Numbered from the stretch's first letter, positions 1 to 11,254 are shown. The stretch: DNA of 64,000 nt from Mytilinidion resinicola (GCF_010093595.1 NW_022985469.1:381523-445522); one strand, 5' to 3'. Notes: a model not told the origin generated them from the letters alone. Numbers and translations are program-made.

Positions 1-466
1 TGGTGGCTGCCCATCAGAGTGCCCTCGTACCAAGGCCCTTTTATGCATTTGGTACCTACACCATACAAGGGTCCGATGAAGTCGACGTTGCAAATATCCA
101 GCTCCCGTGGCCCGACGCGGACGATGTCACTTTTGGTGGAGTTATGCAAAGCCCGCACGGTCCGATGGTACTCGCCGCGGTAGACGACAACCCAGGCCCA
201 CCATTTTGTAATTGAAGCTAGGAATGGGCCTGGGAATTGACGTGTGCGGTGCAAAAATCGTCGGTAGATGGCGATTGATGTGCTGAAGTAGTTAGTATCA
301 CTGATGACTAAAAGATTACACAGTTTGGAGGTACTGACAAAAGAGACACGAAGTAGATCAGATTGAGTTGGGCTTGTAGAACAACAATGCCGGTCTCTGT
401 GGTTTGCTTGTCGAGAAACAGTCTGAGACCAAGATTCAAAGCAGAGAATGCGAAGAGAACATCCAT
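1..466 (-). CDS. cytochrome P450 monooxygenase, N-terminal part (runs off left edge)
   Basis: Probable microsomal P450 that would hydroxylate or epoxidise a small organic substrate using a reductase partner. Exon 1 (339-466) starts at the only in-frame ATG after upstream stops and encodes a hydrophobic anchor. The intron 283-338 has a GTCAGT donor, a TACTAAC branch point and a CAG acceptor. Exon 2 (1-282) continues the anchor and then shows the proline hinge RQFPGPF, followed by VRVGPREL and KGPWYEG, which are typical of the first beta-sheet region of fungal P450s. About 135 residues are visible. The heme Cys motif lies outside the window, so catalytic integrity and family cannot be judged. 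It is the outermost gene of the putative catabolic cluster and is transcribed away from it. Confidence 0.8.
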
Positions 467-1278
467 CGGCTGGAATTCATGGAGCTGAAAGAGTGCATGT
501 GTGCTCTGGACAGCTTATCAGCAGATGACACACAACGCCGCCTCCAGTTGAAGAGGATCTGAGTCCTTTCGGTACTTACAAGAGCAGCCAAAACCGCAGA
601 AAGCTGATACTGACTCAATGGAGGCATATGCTTTGCCGATTCCCTCAAAGCAGCCACAACACCGCCAGCGGTTTTATGAAAAGCGTCCATTGTCGACATA
701 CCAATATCGCACTGAAGAAGGAAGCAGAGAGAGAAACCAACCGGCGGGCTCTCTGGGTGATAGCGTTCGCCAACCGCCCTCTCCGTCCTGCCTCCTCCCA
801 CCGGCCGCTCTCAACGGCATTCGGAATCACGGCATTTTGGCCCTCAGGCTCGCACGACAATGAAAAGAGGGGCTTTCCCCACCGCAGGACAGCTACTAGA
901 AGTGGGGATTTGCCAATCCGTGACGCTGTGGGTGCTTTTGCGAAGAAATGTTGGTTTTCCGTGAGAGAGATGCTTCATGTCGACCCTGGTACGGTAGCCA
1001 AAGATATCGAAGTCGCTAGCGCGTGCGGGGTTGAGATGCAGGAATGGCCAATAAAGAGCTAGTTGAAAGTCATCTGATTTAGAAGCGAGGAAATCATGGA
1101 ATAAGAGCATACGGGCGCGTTTTGGTGCATTTCAGAGCGCGAGAAATGAGATTACAGAGTAAGAGCATGAAGGCCCATTTACGTGCATTTCGGAACCGAG
1201 CAGAGTCGATTGCGAGAGATTTGTATCATGTCGAGGTTCTGATTTGGAGCAGCTCGAATGAGTTATAGATTTGACGAA
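467..1278. other. intergenic region between P450 5' end and SDR 3' end
   Basis: No coding feature is supported. Open frames here have no recognisable protein motif and overlap one another on both strands. An imperfect direct repeat of about 40 bases is present, with copies starting near 1099 and 1158; both contain AAGAGCAT and GTGCATTTC. The left part presumably holds the P450 promoter. Confidence 0.5.
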
Positions 1279-2211
1279 CTATCCCCCCAGCTGTCCACCA
1301 TTCGCAACTACAGTTGAAGCAGTCACGTAGCTAGCTCGGCCACTCGTAAGCCAGACAATACACTGCGCCAGCTCTTCTGGGTCTCCAAAGCGCCCCAACC
1401 CATTATCCATAGACGCCGAGTCCTTCAGCGGAGTGGCAGAGGCTTTGTTGCCTGAATTAGCTAATATAGGCGTCGCAACTGCTCCTGGAGCAACCGCATT
1501 AACTCTGATGAGCTTTTTGCCGTAGTTCATACCATCCTGAAGAGAAGAGCATATTAGCCGCCCACCCCCCTCTAGTCAAATCAATTCCAGGAATGAGGTA
1601 CTCACAGACTTGGTTAGCCCAATGACTCCGAATTTACTAGCAGCGTACGCCGGAATATCCGGCGAAGCTACTAACCCCGACATGGACGAGACATTCACAA
1701 TGGCCCCCCGCGCTGGATACTTGGAGTCTTTCGACGTAATCGGCTCCTGCTTCAACATCGCTTGCAACTCTGCCCTCTCGCAGAAGAACAGGCCCCGCAA
1801 ATTGACCTGGTAATGCTTTTCAAAGAAGTCGGTGCTCATGTCGGCCGTCTGCACGCCTAGCAAGATCATCCCTGCCACGTTCGCGGCATAGTCGAGGCGG
1901 CCGAATTGCTCAACGGTGCCGTCGACCATGCTCTGCACGGCGGCTTCGTCTGTGACATTGCAAACGGCTATCCTAACTTTGGCGTCGGGGTTTATGGCTT
2001 CAATTTTCTTTTTGGTCTCTTCAAGGCCGGCGGCGTTGAGGTCGGCGATTGTGAGGGCTTTGCAGCCTTCTCTGGCGTAAAGGAGAGCGGTTTCGCGACC
2101 GATTCCTACGAGCAGTGTTAGTTAAGGATAAACATTCGGCTTTCTTGCGACATTGAGAGTCTACATACCAGATGCTGCCCCTGTGATCAAAGCGACACCG
2201 GGAAAATCCAT
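1279..2211 (-). CDS. short-chain dehydrogenase/reductase (SDR), classical type
   Basis: NAD(P)-dependent oxidoreductase of the classical SDR family, 266 residues when spliced. Exons are 2169-2211, 1606-2105 and 1279-1536. The introns 2106-2168 (GTATGT donor) and 1537-1605 (GTGAGT donor) both keep the frame. The Rossmann motif TGAASGIG spans the first splice junction. The usual NNAG motif appears as the variant NVAG. The catalytic Ser is in NVSSMSG and the YxxxK pair is in YAASK. The C-terminus (near WLTSGRASYVT) is normal for the family. The start is the ATG that places the TGxxxGxG motif about 10 residues in. The substrate is unknown. It sits between the P450 and a second, oppositely oriented SDR, whose promoter space it shares. 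Confidence 0.9.
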
Positions 2212-2901
2212 CCTGTCAGTTTATGGTACGTGACGCATCGATAGATGCATAGATGCGGCGGAGAGGTCTTTGAAACAGCGTTCTCGCTCTCCACAGCGGG
2301 GGACTCCATCTCGTGCCGCAACCACCGGTATTCGACTCTCAACGGCATTCGTGTTCCGTCGCTGTGCTGTATGTAGAGTCTTCACCACCTGCACTCAGGC
2401 GTCACTTCAGTCGACGCGCCCCCTGCCAGACTCCCTTAGATTCCGATTGGATAGCATGCACGATGCAGCGCCACCAAACCCCAGCAACGCAGAACGCCCC
2501 GTGCGTCGGTGCCACGTGCGCACGATTCATGGGTGATGGGCTTCCCCACATCGGCTAAAGTGGCGAGGGTGCGTCGGAAAGAGCACAGTCAGAATTCCGG
2601 CTATCCAACCTCACCTCCACATGCTTTCTCCACCTCCAGGCTCAGATCGCCCCCGGTGCCAAACTCATGCGGAGAAAGCTGGGGGAGGGTGTGGAGACAC
2701 GGAGAAGGCCACGAGTGCAGCAACTCACCGACAAGTTCTGACAGTTTGGTCCGCTCGGCGGAACCTTGGAACGCGGAAGGAAATAGCGAGTGCTAAGACC
2801 CTGTAATATCAGTGCATGCGAATACAAGGCCGTCGCATGTTCATCAGGAGACGTCCAATTCTGCCGTTGATACGTAAGAACTGATTCATTCCCCAGCCAT
2901 C
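2212..2901. promoter_or_regulatory. divergent promoter region between two SDR genes
   Basis: The two flanking SDR genes are transcribed away from each other, so this 690-base space should hold both promoters. AATTCCGG is present at 2593-2600, a close match to the AGTTCCGG word that recurs in the cluster. No protein-coding feature is supported; the short open frames have no motifs. Confidence 0.45.
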
Positions 2902-3728
2902 ATGGACCCCAAGCTCTTCGAATCCAACGTCTACGCCGTGACGGGCGGCGCGGTGGGCATTGGATTTGCTGTGGTCGCGCAATTGATCAATTATGGTGCA
3001 TATGTTTATGCGTTGGATCTAGGCGCAGAGCAGAGCAAAGAGCTATCTGGTCTCCCTCAAGAGCGGCTTGGGTACATACAATGCGACGTGGTCGACCGCA
3101 AGCAATGCGCCGCTGCCGTCGCTACTATTGTCGCAAAGCACGACCGGCTGGATGGGCTAGTCAACAACGCGGGGATATGTCTGCTGGAGGGCGAGGCACC
3201 GCCTGATGATCTGTTCGAGAAGGTCTACGCTGTCAATGTTACGGGCAGCTGGAACATGGCCTTCGAGGCCTTCCCGCAGATGAAGAAGCAAGGCTCTGGT
3301 GCGGTGGTGAACATTGGGAGTACGTCGTCGTTGGTGGGAGTTCCACGGATACCGGCGTACACGTCCTCGAAGCATGCAGTCGCAGGTTTGACCAAGACTT
3401 GGGCGCTGGACCATGCGAAGTACGGCATCAGGGTGAATCTTGTTGGCCCAGGTATGCTCTTTCAAGGCTGTCCGCTCTTCTTCTAAGACTGACGACAGTT
3501 CCAGGACCTACTGATACTCAAATGTCTCGAAGCCCACTACAAACAGTCATGGGACCACGGTTCGGAGGAAACAAGACGGACGACGAGCTATTAGACTTGG
3601 TGGCGAAGACAGTTCCTCTTCAACGGATTGGAAAGCCCGATGACATTGCAAACCCCATTCTCTTCTTGCTGAGCGACCTATCAAGCTTCATTACAGGCCA
3701 GTGCTTGATGGCGAGCGGGGGTTCATAG
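2902..3728 (+). CDS. short-chain dehydrogenase/reductase (SDR), classical type
   Basis: A second classical SDR of 257 residues. Exons are 2902-3451 and 3505-3728. The intron 3452-3504 (GTATGC donor, TTCCAG acceptor) joins VGP to GPTDTQ, restoring the usual PGxxxT motif after the active site. Visible motifs are the cofactor motif TGGAVGIG, NNAG, the catalytic Ser in NIGSTSS, YTSSK as YxxxK, and the C-terminal TGQCLMASGG. It probably oxidises an alcohol or reduces a ketone with NAD(P)H. It is only modestly similar to the SDR at 1279-2211, so this is not a recent tandem duplication. The substrate cannot be assigned. Confidence 0.9.
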
Positions 3729-4258
3729 AGATGATAATCGACTAGGAGAATACAGTATCTTGTTGGAAGCGTGAACACTGCTGTGCCGCTACTCGAGGGG
3801 CTCCAGCAGATTCCAGAATCTAGATGACATGTCAGGGTTTCCAACTGCAGAACGTAGATACGACGTTGGATGCTCCGGACTGGCACTTCAAAAAGACGCA
3901 CCGAGAATGCAGCATGGGATGACGTTGCGGCCAACGCTCTTTGTCTGAAAGATGGATGTCAGGCCGCATGACCGGTAGCACTCACGCTGGGATCGGTCAG
4001 ATCGTCTGCCCTGGTCGCGGCCCTCGGCCAATAGCCAGGTGGGCGGCCGGCCCTGCGTGGTGATGGATGCGTGCGAGGAGCGCTAGGGGTGCCAAATGTC
4101 CGGGGGCATTTAGGGCAATGCGGGGAAGAAGGCGGCGAGCCACGGGCGGGCCCAGGCGGAGGGCCGACTGAATAAAGCGCAGACAGCCCCCGTCGTCGGC
4201 TTCATGTGCCCAAAGCTTGCCTGTATTTTGCCTGCCTGAACCTCTCAACTCGCTGCAA
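3729..4258. other. intergenic region, promoter of the zinc-finger regulator
   Basis: This holds the 3' flank of the SDR and the promoter side of the regulator that starts at 4259. No coding or RNA feature is supported. It becomes GC-rich between about 4010 and 4200. Confidence 0.4.
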
Positions 4259-7200
4259 ATGTCGTCCGTCGACGGTGATAGCAGCTCGGTCATAGTCGTT
4301 GCCCCTCAGCACTGCGCGTTCTCCCCCCTCACGCACCCGACCGCAAACCAGCACCTCCCGCTCAGCCGTCGAAAGAGCATGGCCTCTGATCAGGTTGATC
4401 CTGCGCCGCACGCCTGCCGCGAGTGCAATGCGCGCTTCACGCGTCTTGAGCACCTCCAACGCCATATTACCTCCCTCCATCGCGGCCACAGCCCCAAACC
4501 GCACCCCTGCCAGTACTGCGGCAAACGGTTTGCGCGACGGTGAGCGGCCTTGTTTTCCTTCCTCCGATGCATCCGCTGATAACGTGACCTGCAGCGACGT
4601 GCTCCTGCGCCACCACCAGTCGTGCCGAGCCGCCAAGCAGAGCCCAAATGGTCCTGAGGATAGAACCAAAACCACGAAGCGTACTTGCGAAACATGCAGC
4701 GAGCTGAAACTCAAATGCAGTGGCGGTCCCCGGTGCGAAAGATGCTCCGGGATGGGGGTTGAATGTGTTTTCGAAGCCCCCCCTCGCCGTCAATCTACCG
4801 CCGGCAGCACCAAGAATGCAGCGCCGTGGCCTTCACCTGATACGGACCCTCTCGTGCTAAGCAATGACCAAAGCGTGGATCGCCGGCTATCGGCTGTTTC
4901 TTCCGGCATCTTCTGCGAACCCAGTCACATAGATCCAACACTCACCCAAAACGCCTCCAACTCCTTCTTCCCTAGCCAATCAGACCAGGACGCTGCGGGA
5001 ATCCTCACACAGTTCACTCAGAATCACGATGAGCAGCTGAGGTGGGAGGGATGGCGGACCCAAGATCAAGATGGCCAGGCCCCGCAGAGGACGCTTTCCG
5101 TCATTTCTATTACTGAAGAGCCATCCCCAAAAGCACGGAAACCAGCGAATAAACGGGGGAGATACGTGTCGAATGCATGGTAAGCACTTTTCAGAAGTCT
5201 GTTTGACTCGTTTGCCACCAGTTGAGGTGCCTCGATACCACTGTGAAAGTCTAGATGACATCTTTCACAACTTAGACACCTAGTGCTTTGCTTGGGTACT
5301 GATCTCAACTAACGGTATTGTCCAGTGTCAATTGCCAAAAGCGCAAAGTGAAGTGCTCAGGAGAAGAAACGTGTCTTCAGTGTCGCTCCGCCGAACTACA
5401 GTGTGTATATAACCACGGCAGAAAACGAAGGAAGACCGCGGGATCAAGAGATGATAGGCCCTCGTATGTTCTCCCATCTCGCCTACAAGACTTGAGCTTT
5501 AATGCTAATATCAAAATAGCCTCGACGCTGCAAGGCCACAGACCAACGGTGCAACATTGCCAGACGAAGCGGCGAACCTCTCTGAGAAGGTACTACAGAT
5601 GATGGCCCGCATCACCAGTCTAGAACGAGACCGAAACATGCTCAAGACCCACCTTTCCATCAACAACGACCAACAGTCGCCATCGCAAGAGAACGATTCC
5701 AGCTCCCCGAGCGGATCCACGACGAGTGCCACCAGCATACCCGAAAGCGAGCAGTTTCACGGCGCAACATGTCTCTTCACCCCGATCGAGGTCTTGAATC
5801 GCGTTGTTGCATGCCATGACGAAGAGCAACACGGCGAGCCTACTCCTGATAATAAGGATACCGAAAACGTAAAATCAGTCTACTGGACGAATCTATCGCC
5901 CGGAGGCAACAAGACCATCGAAGCTTTCGAAAAGGAGACCCGACTCGGCGATGTTGCATCATTACGACACTATATCGACATCTACTTTTCCTATATGAAC
6001 CCACATTACCCGAGCTTGAATGAGAACCAGTTTCGTGCCGACTTTGACCGCTTCCTTTCAAACCACACCTCTGAAATTGAAACCGCCGATTTGCCTCAAT
6101 TCATTGCGCTCATCAACTTGATGCATGCCGAGGTCAAGTTGCTGAGCGACGACTGGTCAGACTCCAGTTTGGTGCCAGCTTGGGACGAGTTTTGCAGGGC
6201 AGAGAGCATATTGAACAGACTCACGTGGCTCGGTAACGGCAACATGCTCACCATCCAATGCCTTTTGATCAAAGCTCGATATCTCCTTTATATCGAGAAA
6301 TCCGATGGAGCCTACGACACTATGGCAAAGGTCGTCCGATTGTGCTTTCAAGTAGGTCTTCATGACCAGAATTCCTGGAAAGATTGCACTCCCTTCGAGA
6401 CTGTCATGCGACAAAGAATCTTTTGGACGATTTACTACTTGGAACGAAACATTGCGTTCAACAATGGGTCGCCATACTTGATCCGAGACACTGACTTCAG
6501 AGTTGATCTTCCAAAGGGCTACGAAGACAAATTCATGTTCCCTGATAGGCCGCTGCCCGAAGAGAACCCAGAGCGCTCATCTGGTCCATACCTGTGTTCT
6601 GCTATCAAGTGGGGCAAAATGTGTGCTGAGATCTGGGACTCGGTATTTGCGACGAGTGCACCGAAGCCTGCCAGCCAAGAGTTCATTGCATCGATGGATG
6701 CACGTGTTCAGTATGCGATCAGCCAAATACCGCCTCACCTGCAGTATTTGAAAAACCTTGAGCGACTTGACACACCGGGGAGCGTTCCATCATATGTCCT
6801 CCGGCAAACCGTCATATTGCACCTTCGGATGAATCAACTTAGATTGATACTTCGGCAAGAGAGTATTCTCAGCTTAACTTACAGCGAGAAGACGGCTGAT
6901 GAAGTCGTTTCCATCGCAGCGACCACCATCGACGCATTATACGCGTACCACTCGCGCGGCCTCGACAGGCCTACCGGACGCTTTTCTTCGGTATTCTACT
7001 CCGTTGCTCCTCTGCTCAATCTTGTTTGCATCATTGTAAAAGCAGACAATCCACCAGAGACTCGCACCAAGGCAATCGAATCATTCAAAAAGGGCTTAAG
7101 CACTTTCAACGACATGTCATCCAACTTCACTCTCGCTCGTCATACACTGCGACGACTATACCGGATTATCGAGACTGCAAAGCGCGCGATACTCAAATTT

Positions 7201-7449
7201 CACGGCGCTGAACTACTGGATACAACCCCAAAGGAGTTGCAGTTCGACACCATTATGCCCCACATTTCCGACTTCTTCAATCAAAACACGATGGACGGGG
7301 ACGACGACATGCTTAACCAGCTGATCAATGGTTTCTCCACGACCAATGAGCCCAGTATGGTACGAGGTACCGGAGGTGAAGAAATTGATGGATTCTGGGT
7401 CGACGATGAATTGCGGCGTCTCTTCGATGTTGGCGGGCTTCAACAGTGA
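4259..7449 (+). CDS. transcription factor with two C2H2 fingers and two Zn2Cys6 domains
   Basis: A nuclear regulator of about 977 residues after splicing, with exons 4259-4539, 4595-5179, 5326-5463 and 5520-7449, all with consensus sites and preserved frame. Two C2H2 fingers come first; the second is split by intron 1 (CQYCGKRFARR then DVLLRHHQSC). A complete Zn2Cys6 cluster follows in exon 2 (from RTCETC to VECVF, spacing C-x2-C-x6-C-x5-C-x2-C-x6-C). A second complete Zn2Cys6 cluster with the same spacing starts at the exon 2/3 junction (ACVNCQKRKVKC to LQCVY) and is followed by a basic KRRK stretch. A short coiled coil (SEKVLQMMARITSLERDR) and a fungal_trans domain (from about SLRHYIDIYFSYMNPHYPS) complete it. 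An in-frame ATG at 4379 is an alternative start. Combined C2H2 and C6 regulators are known in fungi; two C6 clusters in one protein is odd. It probably controls the neighbouring cluster. Confidence 0.87.
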
Positions 7450-7989
7450 TCTCCATGTGCTCTCTAGTAATTTAATTCAATTCACAATGTCAATATCACT
7501 TATAGTCGATGTCACGTTCTTCAAGTTCATTCTTCCAGTCATGTTCAGCGTTGTTCCTACTGGTTAGACCCACCGATCAATTTTCCCGCGTTCGGGTGGC
7601 GTTTTCGGAAATGTCCCGGAACTTTTGCAGCGCTCTTTCTTGGACAGGCATGCTTCGAGAGCTCCCCGCTGCCCCTCATCCTTCACCATATCAACGGCTG
7701 GCACGGCAGGTGTGGGGTAGCTTTAGCACAGTCACTTGGTGGGATCTTCGAAGGCCGGGTGCTTTGGCACTTGCTCATTGCCGTTGAGCATGTAAATGTA
7801 AATGTTACCCTTTCCGGGCACAACGTCCGCTTTTCTTATCCACCACTCCCACGTCCACTCGACCCTACATTCCAGCAGTCCACCGTGTCTCTACCAAGCG
7901 CACTCCCATCCTACGTTTCTCGAGTCCTCCTTCTCTACAACCTCCCCACCATTCCATCACCCCCCTCAACACCTCGACTACCAGCAACC
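7450..7989. promoter_or_regulatory. intergenic region with bicupin promoter
   Basis: No gene is supported. The reverse complement of AGTTCCGG lies at 7616-7623, about 370 bases upstream of the bicupin start. A pyrimidine-rich stretch (about 7880-7985) directly precedes the ATG, as is common in fungal 5' leaders. Confidence 0.4.
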
Positions 7990-8955
7990 ATGGCCCCCTC
8001 TACCATCGACCTCCACGAGCCCGAAAACGCCGGCACCACCATCACCACCAAGCAAATCATCAACCCGACCACAGCCTCGATAATCCGCTACGCCGACCTC
8101 GAGCCGCAATGGCACGTCCCCGGCGCCAAAGAGCCCGGCTTCATGCGCTGGCTGATCTCGTGGGTTGGCGGGCCCGCGGGCTACGTCAACCCGTCGCGGG
8201 AGGCCGCCATCGCAAGCGACAAGTCCGTCGTCGGGCTCATGTCGCTGCCCGTCGGCCAGCGCCAGAAGGGGCTGCACTACCACTCCGTGACTGAGATCTA
8301 CGTCATCTTGAAGGGCGAGCTGGAGGGGTACGACCACACTGGCCACCCGCACCGCGCGGGCCCGCTGGACTGCATGTACATACCGAAGGGCGTGCCGCAT
8401 GGCGTGCGGAACTGTGGGGCCGAGGACTGCGAGCTGGTGTGGGTGCATGATGGGATTGAGAAGATTGGGACGAGTAAGTACTTTATGGATGGGGTGGTTC
8501 CTGCGGATTATCCGCCGCAGCCGGATATTACCATTGTGCGGTTTGCGGATCTCGAGCCGAGTTATTCGCCGTTTAAGGCGAAGGAGGTCGAGTGGATGCG
8601 GTGGGTGGTGTCGTGGGTTGCGGGGAAGAAGGAGGATGGGTATGAGAATTATAATCCAGGCGTCGCGGCGGCGAGCGAGAAGTGTGGGATTGGGATGACG
8701 GTGATACAGCCAGGGCAGAAGAGCGTGCCGTATACTCAAAAAGATGCGGAGACATTGGTTGTGATGCGAGGGAAGGCGTTGATCAATTTTGCCGAGGAGA
8801 GCAAGGGGAAGTGGAGAGAGGAGTTGGGGAGGTTGGATGGGGCGTATGTGCCGGGCTGTGCGGTGAGGGGGGTTAGGAATCATGGGGATGAGCCGTTGTT
8901 TTTGATGTGTGTGCAAGAGAGGCCGCAGAGAGTGGGGAATGTGGTGTATCACTGA
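7990..8955 (+). CDS. bicupin-domain protein
   Basis: An intronless protein of 321 residues made of two tandem cupin units. The two halves share an internal repeat (IIRYADLEPQW...FMRWLISWVGG and IVRFADLEPSY...WMRWVVSWVAG). The first unit keeps the metal-binding pattern: HYHSVTE supplies two His and one Glu, and PKGVPHGVRN supplies the last His. In the second unit the equivalent positions read PYTQKDAE and PGCAVRGVRN, so all His ligands are lost and it probably binds no metal. Cupins of this kind act as dioxygenases, isomerases or hydrolases of small molecules; which applies here is unknown. The ATG at 7990 has a good ACCATGG context. Codon third positions are strongly GC-rich, which produces a long antisense open frame over the whole gene. 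Confidence 0.85.
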   Translation: MAPSTIDLHEPENAGTTITTKQIINPTTASIIRYADLEPQWHVPGAKEPGFMRWLISWVGGPAGYVNPSREAAIASDKSVVGLMSLPVGQRQKGLHYHSVTEIYVILKGELEGYDHTGHPHRAGPLDCMYIPKGVPHGVRNCGAEDCELVWVHDGIEKIGTSKYFMDGVVPADYPPQPDITIVRFADLEPSYSPFKAKEVEWMRWVVSWVAGKKEDGYENYNPGVAAASEKCGIGMTVIQPGQKSVPYTQKDAETLVVMRGKALINFAEESKGKWREELGRLDGAYVPGCAVRGVRNHGDEPLFLMCVQERPQRVGNVVYH

Positions 8956-9201
8956 AACATGAGGAGGTCAATAGCATTCTTTCTAACCTGAATTTGACAG
9001 AGTTGAACTTTCATTATCATGGTTTGTTTGCTTGCGCTCGATCTCTGCTAGCTTCTAAGATTGAAGGTTTACTGTTGACCGTTGAAAGAGGATCAGTTGA
9101 CTGGTATCTTATGATGCTTAATGCTCTACATGACTGCCGGAACTATCCTTAAATACTTTGGATCTCACGTACCTCCCATTTTATCAGAAATGATAGTACC
9201 C

Positions 9202-9981
9202 TTATGAGAAGTAAATCCCCCCATCACAAATGATGCTCTGCCCCGTCATCCGATTACTGTCCTTCCCACTCAAGAAACTCACCAAACCCGCAATATCCTC
9301 CGGAAACAGCTCATGCTGGATCGCGTTCGTCCTATGCGAGCTCGTCTTATACACCTCCTCTACATCCTTGAGCCCCTTATCCGCCGCCAACCTCTCCGCA
9401 AACACACGACTCATATCCGTCTTCACGGACCCGGGGCAGTACGAGTTGCACGTAATCCCATACTGCCCAAACTCCAGCGCCGCGGTCTGCGTCAACCCTC
9501 GAACCGCCCATTTGGAACTGCAGTACGCGGGTGCCTTCCCCGAAGGCCGGTACCCCGAAATCGAGCACGCAGCAATCAGCTTCCCACCATGTCCCTGCTT
9601 GATCATCTGCTTCGCCGCAATCGTCCAGCACAGAAACACGCCGCGCGTGTTAATCGCATATGTGCGGTCCCACTTCTCAACCGTCATCTCCAGCAGCGTC
9701 GAAGTCTCCAGGATCCCAGCGTTCGCGACGATGACATTGAGCTCACCGTACTTGGCGACGGTTTCGTCGACCATGGCTTGCACCTGCGCTTCGTTACTCA
9801 CGTCGGCGGTGACGCCGTGGGCTTCGTGGCCCGCCTTTTTTATCTCGGCGATGACTTCGTCGATGAGGGACTTTTGGGGAACGATGTCGTTGACGACGAC
9901 GCTGAAGCCATCGGAGGCGAGGCGGATGGCGATGGCGCGGCCGATGCCGCGGGAGGCGCCGGTGACGATGGCGACGGGCAT
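9202..9981 (-). CDS. short-chain dehydrogenase, diacetyl/acetoin reductase-like
   Basis: A third SDR of the cluster, 259 residues, intronless. Motifs are VTGASRGIG, NAG, the Ser of ACSISG, and YCSSK for YxxxK. The segment PVAIVTGASRGIGRAIAIRL resembles fungal (S)-acetoin-forming diacetyl reductases. That label is often applied loosely, and the true substrate may differ. The start chosen is the ATG at 9979-9981; the open frame extends 37 codons further upstream but has no ATG there. It is convergent with the bicupin gene (246 bases between their ends) and diverges from the MFS transporter. Confidence 0.88.
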   Translation of the reverse strand: MPVAIVTGASRGIGRAIAIRLASDGFSVVVNDIVPQKSLIDEVIAEIKKAGHEAHGVTADVSNEAQVQAMVDETVAKYGELNVIVANAGILETSTLLEMTVEKWDRTYAINTRGVFLCWTIAAKQMIKQGHGGKLIAACSISGYRPSGKAPAYCSSKWAVRGLTQTAALEFGQYGITCNSYCPGSVKTDMSRVFAERLAADKGLKDVEEVYKTSSHRTNAIQHELFPEDIAGLVSFLSGKDSNRMTGQSIICDGGIYFS

Positions 9982-11254
9982 GGTGGTGTTTGAGAAGGAG
10001 ACGGGGAGGTTCTTGGTTGAAAGCGAGAGAACTGATAGGGCTTGAAAATTGATATTGTTGTTTACTCGGTTACTCAACTTAGAAAAGTTCAAGCTCCCTC
10101 AAGCTATCCCGGAATGCCCAGCGTGGTCGTCGGTGGTGCCGGGATTGGAGGGGCCATAGTGGTGTTCGGCCGTTGGAATTCCGGACCAGACTACAAGACC
10201 CCGCACCCACGGTTCATGGTTGTGGATGTTTCCGGATCGTGAGAAGCTGTGCCATGGCTATTCGGGTTCTCGATTCTTTGTCGATAAACTGAAGCGGGTC
10301 TTCGGAAGAGGCGGATGAAAATATTTGGATTGATAATGAAAGGTTGACGCGAAGTGGGGTGTTTGCTACTTGAGGCCTGAAAGTCTGCATATATCTTACC
10401 GATCTAACAATGGCTTATTATATGGCGTATTTCTCGGTATGATGATGATGCATGGGTGTCTTTGAATTTGAGGCGGTACCATTTCTTGGGGTTCTAGAAC
10501 CTGGTCCAGCAGCGAGGAGACGAGCTTAGCACGTGGTTGATGCTCTAGCGTTCAGCAGGCGACTTAGCCTTCCTTCCTGCGTATTTGGGTAAGACATGCC
10601 CAAGTAAACATCTCCGATCGTTGAGTATGCAAGGTGAGGACGTAGTCACACGGAGGTACCTAGGCGACTTCGGCATACTGAGAAAGGCAGCGTCGGCGAC
10701 CCATGGAGACTTCCATGATACTTCCCGCAAGCTCGTATTGGCGGGTACGAGGTACGGGGTACACGACTTGCCAATCGAGATACTGCAAGAGTTGGTGGTG
10801 GAGAAATGGTGTGGCACTGACTCTCACCCCCGGATGTATTCGTCACATGTCGACCCTCAGGTGATGTTCCCCAACCGTGCGTAGTCAACCGAGCGAAAAC
10901 CCACATGGGGCCCTGGATTAGCAAGTTTGCGGAGAGGCGAATCAGAGATGGGTCGAAATCAATCCGCCATCAGAGGGATGCTGAAGCGAACGGAATTTGA
11001 CTCTGGATGCTCCACCCCCGCAATATTCTCCATTACCGGAGGCCCCACATGCTGTGCCTTCTGGGGAAGGGCGCGGAGACGTCCCATCCCCAGTTTCTGG
11101 TATCACTACAGGGGCTATTAAAGAGTGGTACACTGTGCCGATCCTTGCGTCCCTTGAAATAATCCACCGACCAGGTCCCTCGTCTTCTGCGCCTGTGTCT
11201 CTTTGATCTTCACATCCAAAATCAACGGTCGCAAATTGACATTGTAGCTACGGC
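9982..11254. promoter_or_regulatory. long divergent promoter region between SDR and MFS transporter
   Basis: About 1.27 kb without a supported gene. An open frame at 10585-10884 has no recognisable motif. The first 200 bases hold CCGGAAT (10109-10115) and AATTCCGG (10177-10184), an inverted pair of a Zn2Cys6-like half-site in the SDR promoter. The region should contain both the SDR and the transporter promoters. Confidence 0.4.

Noticed and set aside
3..215. Plus-strand open frame at the left edge
   Set aside because: It is antisense to the P450 exon, whose proline hinge and GPREL motifs are clear.
628..1062. 144-codon plus-strand frame between P450 and SDR
   Set aside because: No motif and overlapped by other frames; probably promoter DNA.
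7978..8952. 324-codon open frame antisense to the bicupin gene
   Set aside because: It covers exactly the GC3-rich bicupin gene, has a Leu/Arg/His/Pro-rich low-complexity translation and no motif; it is a codon-bias shadow.
9230..10045. Two long plus-strand frames over the third SDR
   Set aside because: Antisense shadows of a well-supported SDR with intact catalytic motifs.
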